Source: Cerioporus squamosus (lineage: Eukaryota > Basidiomycota > Agaricomycetes > Polyporales > Polyporaceae). Taken from it: a DNA stretch of 64,000 nucleotides. Position 1 is the stretch's first letter. Every line of letters starts with the position of its first letter. A model generated the notes under the pieces. The model ran no database searches. It worked only from the letters and a program-made list of their open reading frames with translations, and was not told the DNA's origin. Location of the stretch: assembly GCA_022592435.1 (NCBI GenBank), contig JABYQS010000013.1, positions 248,001 through 312,000 of the forward strand, written 5' to 3'. Below are positions 43,706 to 55,323 of the stretch, one piece after another. The translations under genes and the position numbers were made by a program.

Positions 43706-44706
43706 CTATCGCCGGAAAGGTCTACACTCTTCAGCATCCCAACTGACGAACTGGCCGGAAAGAGAGCGTGGCGCCTTGAGAGCAAGCGCGGCGGCAACAT
43801 GGCCTGCGTCCTCAGGTGCCACCAGTTTGTTCTGCTCAAAGGCATCGGTGAACTTCTTGAGCGTTGCAGACGGCATGGTCGAGGCACCCTTCTCGCGGAC
43901 TAGGGCCTGCATCTAGGGTCGGTGTCAGCCATTGTTATGGTACATAGAAGAAGAGTCATCGTTCTTACAGGGGTGTTGACCATCCCGGGGCGCATGGCTA
44001 CGAACGTAACGTCGGGCTCCTCGGCAGCGATAGTTCTTGTTATGACGGTTACCCATATTGCTCTCAGGAGAACTGACCGATGACATACCTGCACAAACTG
44101 TTCATAGCTGCTTTGCCTGCGTTGTACGGTCCCCACGTTGGGGTGTTACCGGTTGCAGCACCAGAGCTCATGAAGACCACACGGCCGCCATGAGGGCTCT
44201 TGCGCAGTTCCGGGACCGTCGCTCTGAGAGCCGACACGAGGGAGAAGAAGTTAATGTCGAAGTGTTGCTTCCACTGGTCAAGGCTGACGTCCTCTGACAC
44301 GATGTTACCCAGCGGTTCCAGGACTCCCGCGTTTAGGATGACACCATCAATAGACTTGTATTTCTCGAGACCTCGCGATACAGCGGTGCCAACGGCGGCC
44401 GCGTCCGTGCTACACTTTTCTGCACTGAGGACGCTGGAGCGAAACAAAGAATGAGATGTACGTACACATCGCATTCCAACGCCAACAGAGCATCCTTGTG
44501 AGAGTCAACGAGACTCTGCAAGTCAGGCCCTTTCGTGCGTGACAACGCGACCACGTTCGCGTTGAACGTCTCGAGGAGGATCTTGGCAATAGCCAGACCC
44601 AAGCCTCTGTGATCAGAGATCAGGCGTCAGTAGGTTCACGATGGAGCAATGGGCGATGTATGCACTTCGACGCGCCAGTCAGGAGCACGGTGGGTCTTGC
44701 TGCCAT
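43706..44706 (-). CDS. Short-chain dehydrogenase/reductase, copy 2 (Irc24/YIR035C-like)
   Basis: The start MAARPTVLLTGASK joins GLGLAIAKILLETFNANVVA, completing the glycine-rich cofactor motif. SIDGVILNAGVLEPLG has the NAG motif. RVVFMSSGAATGNTPTWGPY followed by NAGKAAMNSLC gives the catalytic Ser and YxxxK. FVAMRPGMVNTP is the PG motif. The protein ends SWDAEECRPFRR. It is clearly paralogous to copy 1 throughout. It is divergent from PDB1 with only about 260 bp between starts, a shared promoter region. Confidence 0.92.
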
Positions 44707-44965
44707 GTCAAACGAGAACAACGTACGGAACGACGAGCGCGAAGAGGACGACAACGACGCGGTCGTGCGATACGAGCAGGCTGGGTGAGTGGGCCGACAA
44801 AGTGACAAACTTTGGGGCGTGACACGGGCGCTCAGCAAATCTGTGCGCGTCCCGAGCGCGTCCGAGCTCAGCCACCTCACCACTCCCCATCCAAAATCTT
44901 GGGCCAGCGACGTCCTCCTCCCATCCCTCTCCCTCCCTCGACGCCCTCGACGCCCTCCAAAAGCC

Positions 44966-46398
44966 ATGGCTACGCGCGCCGCCTTCTCTCGCCTTGCTCC
45001 CGCCCTTGCACACGCCCGGTCTGCGCGGTCAGTCGGTGTCCGTCTTGCACGCGGGTATGCGTCGCAGAGCGAGCATACGGTATGTCCTTCCGCCTAGTCT
45101 AGAACGCCGTAGACTTATGTCTACATACGCAGATGACCGTCCGTGAAGCCTTGAACGCGGCAATGGAGGAGGAGATGCTGCGGGATGACAAGGTCTACAT
45201 CCTTGGTGAGGAGGTCGCGCGGTACAACGGTGCTTACAAGGTACGCATCATCATGCTGTGGGTAGCGCAGTGGACTGATGCCTGTTATGTAGGTCACCAA
45301 AGGCCTTCTCGACAAGTTCGGCGAGAGGCGCGTCGTTGACACGCCCATTACCGAGATGGGTTTCGCTGGTCTCGCTATCGGTTCTGCGTTCGGTGGTCTT
45401 CGCCCCATGTGAGTTTACTTCCTGCTTCTCCGATGCACCTCACATAACACTTGGGCTAACGCGACAACAGCTGCGAGTTCATGACGTTCAACTTCGCCAT
45501 GCAGGCAATTGACCAGATCGTCAACTCCGCCGCGAAGACACACTACATGTCCGGCGGTGTCCTTCCTTGTCCCATCGTCTTCCGTGGTCCCAACGGTGCT
45601 GCGGCCGGTGTCGCTGCTCAGCACTCACAAGACTACGCGTCCTGGTATGGTCAGGTTCCCGGCCTGAAGGTCGTCAGTCCCTGGAGCGCGGAGGACTGCA
45701 AGGGTCTGCTCAAGGTTAGCCCATTTATTACTCGTTGACGCCGATCTGGGCGCAAACTGACGCCATGTCCACAGTCGGCCATCCGTGACCCCAACCCCGT
45801 CGTGTTCCTCGAGAACGAGCTGCTGTACGGTGTCACGTTCCCCATGTCCTCGGAGGCGATGTCGGACGGTTTCCTCCTGCCCATCGGCAAGGCGAAGGTC
45901 GAGCGTGAGGGCAGCGATGTCACCATTGTTGCGCACAGCAAGATGGTCACCCACAGCTTGGAGGCTGCTGATGAGCTTGCAAAGGAGGGTATCAAGGCGG
46001 AGGTCATCAACCTGCGCAGTATCCGCCCGCTTGATATCGAGACCATCAAGGCGTCAGTTAAGAAGACGAACCGGTATGTCGGACGATATGGAACTCAGTG
46101 ACTTTTCTGACGCCCTCTAACAGTATCGTCATTGCCGAGGGTGGTTTCCCCGCGTTCGGTGTTGGCAGCGAGATCTGCGCCCAGATTGTCGAGAGCGAGG
46201 CCTTCGATTACCTTGACGCCCCCGTAGAGCGTGTCACTGGTGCTGACGTCCCCACTCCCGTGAGTCTCACTCGCTTCTATTCCGTAGCTAGCTCTGACAG
46301 CTGCCTCCCAGTACGCCGTCAACCTCGAGAACCTCACCTTCCCCGACACGTCCGTCATTACCAAGGCTGCGAGGCGTGCTCTCTACCGGAGCAACTAA
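44966..46398 (+). CDS. PDB1: Pyruvate dehydrogenase E1 component beta subunit, mitochondrial
   Basis: A mitochondrial presequence ([20 protein letters not shown]) precedes the mature enzyme. [100 protein letters not shown] and [20 protein letters not shown] are all classic E1-beta blocks. The C-terminal domain contains [20 protein letters not shown] and [20 protein letters not shown]. With E1-alpha it forms the thiamine-diphosphate enzyme that decarboxylates pyruvate and feeds acetyl-CoA to the TCA cycle. About six short introns, all in frame. The gene ends about 205 bp from the convergent HIS4 stop. Confidence 0.97.
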
Positions 46399-46603
46399 GC
46401 TGGCTTCACGTCGGGACTCACTGGACTGCCTCGTGGGTGCATCGGAGAGGGGGGTACGGTAATGGTGTCCATACCGGGGGACCTTAGACTCTATATTACT
46501 TGTCATGTTGCTATCAATGCACTGCTATTCTACACGTTCTACAGCTTTTTGTTTGTTGAGTACTGCAAGATACACAAGGACGCCCCATAGATTACTTTCT
46601 TGA

Positions 46604-49273
46604 TCAGGCTTGCGAGAGAGCCCGAAGCCGGATGCGGACTGCGTTTGCATGGGCACCCAACCCTTCGCAATCCGCGAGGGTGGCCACGACAGGACCGAGG
46701 CCCTTGAGACCTTCTGCAGTCACCTCCTGCGAGGTGATGTGCTTTTGGAACGACAGCGTGTTGACTCCGCTGAACTGCCTTGCGTAGCCGTTTGTGGGAA
46801 GAGTGTGGTTCGTGCCCGAGGCGTAGTCACCGCAGCTGCGAACATGCAAGATAAGACGACGCTGCGCGGAACATCAAGCAAGCGAATATCATACCTTTCT
46901 GGCGAGTATGGGCCCACGAACACACTGCCTGCGTTCTCTACCGCAGCGACGACAGCAGGCGCGTTTGCGAGGTGGAGGATCAAGTGCTCCGGCGCGTAGT
47001 CGTTCGAAAACGCGATCGCCTCCTGCACGGAGCTCGTCTTGACGATGATGCTCTTCGGGATCGACTGGCGCAGGATATCGACTCGGGACAGCGCACGCGC
47101 CTGCCTGTCGACCTCGGCCTCGATCTCCGCGATGCCCGCGTCCGGGAGGTTCACGGTGACGAGCACGACCTGCGAGTCGACGCCGTGCTCGGCCTGCGAG
47201 AGGAGGTCCGCGGCAACGAACGCGGGGTTGCACGTCTGGTCGGCGATGACGAGCACCTCGGAGGGGCCCGCGGGCATGTCGATCGCGACGAGCGCGTCGG
47301 TGTCGTTCTGGACGAGCATCTTCGCCGCGGTCACCCACTGGTTGCCCGGGCCGAAGATCTTGTCGACCTTCGGCACGGTCTCTGTCCCGTATGCGAGTGC
47401 CGCGACGGCTTGTGCACCGCCCGCCTTGAGGATGGCGGACGCCCCGACGAGCTGCGCGACGTACATGACCTCGGGGGAGATGCTACCATCCGGCCTGGGC
47501 GGGGTCGCGAGCACGATCTCCTTGCACCCCGCAACTTGCGCTGGGATACCGAGCATGAGCGCGGTGGAGGGGAGGATGGCCGTCCCGCCGGGCACATACA
47601 GACCGACCCGCGCGATGGGGCGCGCGAAACGCGAGCACACGACACCCGGCATAGTCTCCACCTTGAGCTCATCCTGGCAGCCTGTGCAGCATGGAACTTG
47701 TAGATGTTCGCGTACGCGACCTCGATCGCTTGGCGGACATCCTCCGGGAGCTCTGTCGCCTCGTACGGAGGGCGGACGATAGCGGAAGACAGCTGCACTT
47801 GTCGAACTTGGCCGTGAACTCGAGGAGTGCCGCGTCGCCGCATCGCCTGACCTCATCGACGATGGGCTTTACCTTCGCGATCATCTCATCCGACTTGAGC
47901 ACGGGCCTGCGGAGGAGCTGGGCCCTCTCGTCCGCGCTGGTCTTGGACAGGTCGTAGCTGCGCATACTGATTGGGGCATCCCCATCTGCTGTCGACGCAG
48001 GCACAGGAACGGGTGCAGGAGCCGACTTCGGTGCTTCTGTAGGGTGCGTGGTGGTCGCGCTCTGCGCAGTCGATGGTTCGCCAGTGAGTGAGGCCTTCTG
48101 CGACCACTGGGGTTTGGCATTGCCCGCGCGGCGTGTTACCTTCTTGGCCTTCTGGTCGAGCGAACGTTCGATGTCGGAGAGACTGACCCCTGCCGCGACG
48201 CACCGGGTGAGGGCGAAGTAGAGTAGGTCTGCAGCTTCGAATGCAACCTCCTCTGTCGTCTCCGCGCGGCACAGCTCGTCGGCCTCCTCCATGATCTTGG
48301 AGCGCAGCAGCTCGGGATCTTCGAAGAGTCTCCGAGTGTAGGAACCCTCCGGCGCGGAGACCAGTCGAGACTGCAGCGTGCGCTCGAGGGCCGCGAGGCC
48401 GGTGAGCTCACCGGTACCGAAGCAGGATGCCCGCTCGAGATGACAGAATCCCGCGCCGTTCTGAACGACGGAGAACTCGAGGGCGTCAGCGTCACAGTCC
48501 AGAGAAATGCGCACGACGTCTTGCGTTGCACCGGAGGTCTCGCCTTTGCGCCAGAGTCCGTGTTTGCGCGATTGGTACACCCCCTTTCCTGTCACTATGC
48601 TCTCCTTCACGGAATCGTATGAGGAGTATACGAGCCCAAGCGTGCGTCCGCCATCAGGGTAGGACGAGACAACAGTGGGGAAGAGGCCGTCCTGGCGATC
48701 CGAGGTGATATGGGCGAGGAAGGCGTCGGCGACGTTGATCTGCTTGCTGTCGGTGGGAGAAAGAGTGAGGAGAGACGTCGGGATGACCAGGGTAGTGTTC
48801 GCGCCCTGGAGTGCACGGATAGTAGATCGCGAGGGAGGTTCTGGGACCGCCGCTGGGAGGACATGGACAGATGAACCCGCGAAGAAGCGCGAGAAGGAGC
48901 CAATGAAGTCAACATCGATGGAAGGGGTCTTGATGAGCACGCCGGAGACCCCGCTGCGAATCCTGTCCGAGACGGCGGAGACGTTTGCCACATCGAGGAG
49001 CAGCAGGATCCTCTCCTCCGGGACAACGCCTATCAGCTCCTTTGCGAGCGCGAGAGGCAGGATGACCTTCTCCGCGCCTTGGTCGAGGAGGGAGATGACC
49101 TCGTCCGTGCTGAGGGATGAGTCGGTGTCGACGAAAATGTACCGACTGGCATTTTGGGGTAGTGCGGCGGAACTGTGGGATGAGGGCAGGACAAGGGGCC
49201 CGATGCGTGCGAGGGCGCTGAGCAGCGCGTCGTCGCCGAGGTCGGTGTCGACGAGAGGCAGAAAGACGGACAT
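46604..49273 (-). CDS. HIS4: Trifunctional histidine biosynthesis protein His4 (two frame breaks)
   Basis: Three enzymes in one chain, in the usual order. PRA cyclohydrolase comes first ([43 protein letters not shown]). PRA-ATP pyrophosphohydrolase follows ([38 protein letters not shown]). Histidinol dehydrogenase is last ([86 protein letters not shown]). It catalyses steps 2, 3 and 9-10 of histidine synthesis. One intron near 46,850 splices cleanly. Two places break the frame by one base each, near 47,797-47,800 (FDK to VQLSS) and 47,674-47,683 (KFHAAQ to DELKVET). Restoring one base at the second gives the same residue spacing as yeast His4. Indels in the assembly are the likely cause. Confidence 0.95.
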
Positions 49274-49377
49274 CGGCTGGACGGGAGCAGGAGCAAGCGT
49301 CGGTGATCACAGATCTGGACGAGTAACGCGCCCTCCCGATTTGCAGTCAGATCGGTTCTTAGATCTATGACATCCTC

Positions 49378-49383
49378 TGACTC
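49378..49383. promoter_or_regulatory. Candidate Gcn4/CpcA site upstream of HIS4
   Basis: TGACTC lies 105 bp upstream of the HIS4 start. TGACTC(A) is the established site for general amino acid control in fungi, and HIS4 is a classic target in yeast. The seventh base differs (G), so binding is only inferred. Confidence 0.45.
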
Positions 49384-50143
49384 GGTCCCGCCGCCTACAC
49401 ACCCCGCGTCGCCGACTCGTTCGTGCCCGCCGCACACAGATGTGGCATGCTCCGGCATGCTACAGTATAATCCCGAGAGCAGGATTATAGCACGACATAC
49501 AAAGGCTATGGAGACGACGGCCGCGGCCCTGTCTCGAAGGACAGCACGAGAGGAAAAAGAGACCGGCCGTCGCACTCATCGGTTCATCCGACGCTCAGAA
49601 CGCCGCCTTCTGTGCTTCCATGTGAGCAAAGAAGCAACACGGCCGACCTAAAGGCCTAACACATGGCCTTGCGCTGGGGGGCGGCATGTGCCATGCGCAA
49701 CCACTTTTCTTTGACTGATGGACAATAGGATGCGCAGGAGACATCAGTGCAAGGCTGTTGCGCATGGCTGTTGCGCGGAAGAAAGGAAATGAATGAGCTG
49801 TCAATGATTGGGGACGATTGAGTCCGCGCAGAAGACGAGCGTGAGAACACGGCGTGGCTGGGCTGTTGCAACGGGCTTCGTCCCGCGAGTGTGCGATGGA
49901 CCGACGGACGCAGCTGCAACGTCGTTGGTTGTGACGATCAGGAGGGTGCGTGTGGCCAAAGCGGGCAAGCGGCAAAGCGACGGGCCCAAGCGATGACGTC
50001 GGCGGAAAGAGCACAACGCGACAACTGAGACGCGACGCGTCAACACCCTACAACAAAGCCCATTGCGGTAGGTGCGCGGTCATGCCTTTCAGATCTATCG
50101 ATCCTCTCTGCAGCGCACAAAGCTCCATGTCCGCTTCCTCCCC

Positions 50144-50150
50144 ATAAATA
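50144..50150 (+). promoter_or_regulatory. TATA-like element of the Argonaute gene
   Basis: ATAAATA lies about 100 bp before the ATG. It is followed by a CT-rich leader at about 50,175-50,245 that ends in CTCTCAAG just before the start codon. Confidence 0.5.
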
Positions 50151-50245
50151 TCGGCCTCGTTCCCTGTCGTCCTGTCCATCTTCTCTCCTTCTCTCCCGTC
50201 GTACCCCTTCTTCTCTCTCTCCCAACCTCCTCAGCTTCTCTCAAG

Positions 50246-53200
50246 ATGCCTCCTCGCGGCGGTGATCCCAGTGGCGGCGGCGGTCGCGGCCGTGGTCGCG
50301 GTGCAGGCGCAGGCAGAGGTGGCATCCGCGGTGGCGGCCCAGCTGGTCGAGGCGGGGGCCTTACTGGTCTCGTAGGCCTCCCCGACGCGGGCTCTCATAT
50401 CACTACTGTCGGTGTCAAACGACCCGCATTCGGCTCGAGCGGCCGCGGCTTGACGGTCTCCACCAATCACTTCGAGGTCTCAATCCCCGAGCAGATCATC
50501 CACCACTACGATGGTACGTCTCCCCTTCGTCATCCTTGTGAGGTTTGACGCGTTCGAACGCGACACAATCATTCGTCTAGTTGGTACGTGCTCGTTCTAG
50601 TTGTATGCAATCTCCTTGCTCATGAGATGCCCTGTCAGTCATATCCCCCTCGGAGAAGACCCTGCCCGCCCGCCTTAACATGGAGATCATCAAGCGACTT
50701 CAAACTGAGGTCGCGCCACAGGTGTTTACGCCTCGGGCTGTATACGACGGACGTAAGAACCTCTTCGCCGCCCGTGAGCTCCCATTCGGCCCCTCGGGCA
50801 CACAAGAGGTACGACTATATGCGTTCTGACGATCTTGCGCTTTGGCTTACTCCTCATCAGTTCAGCTTCGCCTTGACCGACGGCTCTCCCGCGGACGCGG
50901 GAGAGGGCGGGCGTGGCCCTAAGTTGTACAAGGTCAAGCTGACCCATGTGGCGACTATCAACCCTGAGTAAGTCACGTCGAACTATCTCCCCCTCATGTA
51001 TTCTGACTGGCCCATAGGGTCTTGCAACGCTTTCTCCAAGGCAAACAGTCGCATGACAACACCGTGCTGACGGCGATCACTGTGAGCACCGAGTATATGC
51101 ATCTTCAGCCCTGCAGTACTCACACCATCCTGCAGGCCCTCAACGTCGTCATCCGCATGGAGCCCTCCCTGAACTATCCATTCAACGTTCGCTCCTTCTT
51201 CACGAACCGTGAACAGAAGGATCTTGGCGGCGGCATAGTTCTTTGGCGCGGTTACTTCCAGTCTGCACGCCCCGCGATTGGGCGCATGCTCATCAACGTG
51301 GACATCAGCACCGGTGCGATGTACAAACCCGGCAGAGTGATCGACGTCGCACTCGAGTTCGTTGGGCGCCCTGGCGCCGACCCGAACCTCCTCGCGCCAA
51401 GGCACAAGTTCCCAGATCGCGAACGCATCAAGTTGCAGCGATTCCTTTCGGGCGTTCGTGTCGACGTGCAGATTCCCGGTCAAGCTCAAACTGGACGCCG
51501 ACCGGCCCGTGTTGTGAAGAAGCTCACCACACACGGCGCCAGCGAACTCAAGTTCACTATGCGGGATGGCACCACCCTCACCGTCGCGCAATACTTCGCA
51601 AAGGTGCACAATTACAATTTGCGTTTCCCAGACGTAGTTTGCCTGGAGGTATGTTGTGCTTTGCAACCCGAGAGATATTTTGTTGACTGGCATGGAAGGT
51701 TGGTTCCGGCGCACTCATCCCCATGGAGTGTTGCACGATACCTGAAGGCCAGATCATGCGGAAGCAAGTTCCGTCTGAGAAGACCAAGGACGTCCTGGAT
51801 TTCGCGACAAAGCGTCCCTCGGACCGCTTGAACAGCATTCGCAACGGTCTCGGTGTGCTGTCGTACGGCCAGTCCGAATACGTAAGGGTACGTCGGGTGA
51901 ATGATTGCTACATTCAAATGATGGTAGTTGTTTACACCATCATCAGCACTTCGGAATGCACATGGCACAGAACGAGCCATTGTCACTTCAAGCACGCGTC
52001 CTGGACCCTCCCACCTTGAAGTATGGCTCGGGCAGTAAGCAGCCAACAATTGCGAGTCCTTTCCTGCTCTTGCTCGTATTGTTGTGCACTAATCGCCTTT
52101 GCTCGCGTTGCAGAAACCGCGAGATGGCGCGTGGAATATGTAAGTCCGCGCATCTATGTTCTCGTCTTTGGCTTACATCCTGTTAGGATTGACAAGCGCT
52201 TTTACAATCCCAAGGAGATCAAGCGTTGGGTGGTTGTGATCTATGAGCGTCAGCAGCGCTTCAGGCAGGAAATCGCCGAAGAGATGGTGAAGAGTTTCCT
52301 GGAGGCTTTCGAGGCTGTTGGTACGTCTGTCAAGCCAGTGACGATCTCCGACTCGTGTTAAGCCATCGTGGACAGGCATGAAAGTACACGAGAAGAACCC
52401 GATGATTCGCTACCGGCAGTCGAACGCAAAGATCGGGGATGTGAGTCAAACCGTAGCTTAGCTATTGTGGCTGGGACTGATATCATGTACAGCAGCTGAA
52501 GGAGATAGGCCGTGAATGCTTCCAAAAGAGTGGCCAGATAGGTGGTCCCGAGCTCTTCGTGATCGTCCTACCTGAGGCCTCTACGGACATGTATCAAGCT
52601 ATCAAGCAGTGAGTGCCCTCGGCCATTCGGCTTCATTCTGTCAGCATGTATTGACGCGTGTTTAAGCTTTGGCGACTGTACTCAAGGAGTTGCTACACAA
52701 TGCTTGAAGAGTTCAAAGTGTTCGCGCGCAAAGCCCCAGTACTTCGCCAACGTTTGCTTGAAGTAGGTGAACTCTATACTCGGCCCTGTTTGTATGCCAA
52801 CCGATTACGGACAGAATCAACGTGAAGCTGGGCGGTATCAACACCGTCCCCGACTCCCGGTCTGTTCCCGTACTTACTGACCCTCACAACCCAACTATCG
52901 TCATGGGGTGCGTCTTTTCGGAACTTTCCATGCAATCAACACTGACACATTTGCAGCGCTGATGTCATTCACCCGGCACCGGGTGCTACCGGCCGTCCTT
53001 CTTTCACTGCGCTGGTTGGGAACGTCGACGCAGACACAGCGAAGTACATCGCGGACTGTCGCGTACAAACTTCGCGCCAGGAGATGATCGACGACCTCGA
53101 AGAAATGGCCACCGGCATACTGAAGATGTATCAGATGTACCGCTCGAACGTGGACAGGAAGCCTCCCAACCCGAAGCGCATTATTTTCTATCGCGATGGT

Positions 53201-54021
53201 GTCTCAGAAGGCCAGTTTCAGCATGTGCTCGACATCGGTGAGTTCCATAGACATATGAGCAGTGTCCAGGTGACACTCACCAACTTTATATGTCTTAGAA
53301 TTGCCACAATTGAAGAGTGGGTACCAAAACCAACCACATATCGCCCTTGTCGTTGGATGCTAACTTGACTTACCAGGGGCGTGCGCAAAGCTCGGGATCG
53401 ATGCGAAGATCACCATGGTCGTGGTTGGCAAGCGCCACCATGTGCGATTCTTCCCGAAGACGAGCACCGAGGGCGATCGTAGTGGCAACTGCCCTGCCGG
53501 CACGGTCGTCGACCGCGACATCACTCATCCCACAGAGTTCGACTTCTACCTGCAGAGTCACGGTGGATAAGTACCGCTACTACATAGACCTGTCCACTTG
53601 CATGACTGACGCTATCTGTTTGGTTATATACGCTGCTGGGTACCTCTCGCCCTGCTCACTACAACGTCCTTTACGACGAGAACAAGTTCACACCGGACAG
53701 CCTGCAAGCACTGTCGTACGCCCTTTGCCATGTCTACGCGCGTTCAACGCGCTCTGTATCGATCCCGGCGCCGGTATACTGTGAGTGCTTCGGCAAGTCT
53801 GCCTGTCATTCTCAGTATTGATGTACTATCCGATCCATGTAGATGCGGATATTGTGTGCGCTCGCGCGAAGAACCACTATGACCCTGAGAGTGCACAGAT
53901 GGACCTGACGGAGTCAGGCACCCAGCTTGATTCCAGTGAGGCCAAGAACCAGCTGGAGGCTTTCCGTGCAGGCTTCAAGCCGCTCCACCCCAACATACGC
54001 AGGGTCATGTACTTCTCCTAA
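50246..54021 (+). CDS. Argonaute (RNAi slicer family)
   Basis: A many-exon gene. The N-terminus is RGG-rich ([18 protein letters not shown]). Then come the N domain ([17 protein letters not shown]) and a PAZ domain ([37 protein letters not shown]). The linker/MID region follows ([29 protein letters not shown]). The PIWI domain has [20 protein letters not shown] (first Asp), [17 protein letters not shown] (the glutamate finger in RQE), [20 protein letters not shown] (Asp) and [15 protein letters not shown]. In the last block Asp occupies the place of the fourth catalytic residue, which is His in human AGO2 (YYAHLVAFRARY). It therefore looks like a catalytically capable but Asp-type Argonaute that binds small RNAs for silencing. 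One intron (52052-52112) uses a GC donor. Divergent from HIS4. Confidence 0.96.
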
Positions 54022-55323
54022 GGCGGTTCCACGCACTTTGAAGGACAGGGACCGCGAGCTGTATGCTGAAGGGCTTCGTTGTTGTGCCGTCTGTGTCTGT
54101 GCTGTGTCTGTGCCTGTGTACCGTCTCCCTACCTTGCCTATCTTGCTATCGTCGCCGCCATCCATGTTGTACCATCTTGCTCGTCATCCACCATACCATG
54201 TTCCACTGTTTCCTGTATGATACCACATGCGCTGTATGTTGTAATGCATATGATCCGATTGTGTCCAATTCCGAGTCGGTGCTAGCTGCAGTGCTGTATG
54301 CCCGGCGGTCCCGGAAGGGATGCCACGATGAATGTCGCTGCGTGCGGAGAGCTGTGGACAGGACACACTAGGACACACAGCCGCCAACGATCGATGCGAC
54401 GATATGAATGTCGCGGAGTGGTCGATCCCGCACCTACAGCATCCTTCCGAGGAACCATCGGAGGCTGGCTGCTGCGCCGTCCTCAGGCGCTTTCTGGCCG
54501 AATGCGGGTAGGACGCGGCCACGTGTTGAACGTTAACGCTCAAACACGGTTCAGTCGTGTATGCGTGAGCTTGAGCTCTACCCTCACGTTCACCCCCCAG
54601 CTTCGGGCCTTGGAGGCGCACGTCAAAAGTCTTCGCCAGAAAAGAATTGGACCGATATCTGCCAGCGCGCTGTCGGCCGCAAACTTCTGCTTGCTGCTGG
54701 AATAATGCCCATTGCCCTCGTGTGGGCAGGCATGCAGCCCGGACAGGTGGGTGGTCGGATCCAGCATGTGTTGGCCATGACGTGTTCTGGAACGACCCGC
54801 GCTGCAGATACACAATAACCCTCTTCTGGCTAGCCGTCAGGATCATCTCATGGGATCCGTGAGGCAGCCAGCGCTCTTGGGTGAGCTGGACTGAATGGTG
54901 TCCCCGCTTGGCCCCGGTCCCACCTCGACGACCAGGACCACTCATCTCCGGACGGTTGACACGACGCTTTCCCACTCTGACTCCTACACTAGGGGTCCGG
55001 CCCTGTGCGGTCGTTATTGTGGATGCTATGAATGCTCGTGCTCCGGACGATCCGGATAGAATAGCATTGCGGAGGAGCGTCTCCAGGCTCCTCTCGTGCT
55101 CTCCTTTGGGATGTCGTCACGTCCTTGCCCTGCTTGGATCTTTTAGCTCAGCGTGCGTCGAAGAGCTTTGCTGCTCCATCCCAGTTAAATAGCCGGTCTG
55201 AGGTGTGCCTGCGGTTGCCTCAGCTCCTACCCCCTCCTCTCCACCTCTTACGCCTCGCTTGACACAGCGAGGGTCACGACGACGACAACGACTAACTACC
55301 GCCGCCGCCGACTTCCTTCCCAC
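54022..55323. other. Intergenic region downstream of Argonaute
   Basis: About 1.3 kb. The left end, with TGTGTCTGTG-type low complexity, is presumably Argonaute 3' UTR. A 263-codon minus-strand frame (54184-54975) has no recognisable motif, no splice structure and a composition like translated spacer; it is not annotated as a gene. The right end, with a CT-rich stretch, is the promoter of the gene at 55324. Confidence 0.45.

Larger units (their letters stand above)
49274..50245. promoter_or_regulatory. Divergent promoter region of HIS4 and Argonaute
   Basis: A 972-bp gene-free region. It contains the Gcn4-type TGACTC near the HIS4 side and a TATA-like ATAAATA followed by a CT-rich leader on the Argonaute side. 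Open frames across it (for example 49595-50014 minus) have no recognisable protein. Confidence 0.5.

Noticed and set aside
49595..50046. Overlapping minus-strand frames in the HIS4/Argonaute promoter
   Set aside because: They span the shared promoter, lack motifs, and look like shadows of GC-rich sequence.
54184..54975. A 263-codon minus-strand open frame downstream of Argonaute
   Set aside because: No motif, no splice structure and a spacer-like mixed composition; long frames are common by chance in this GC-rich DNA.
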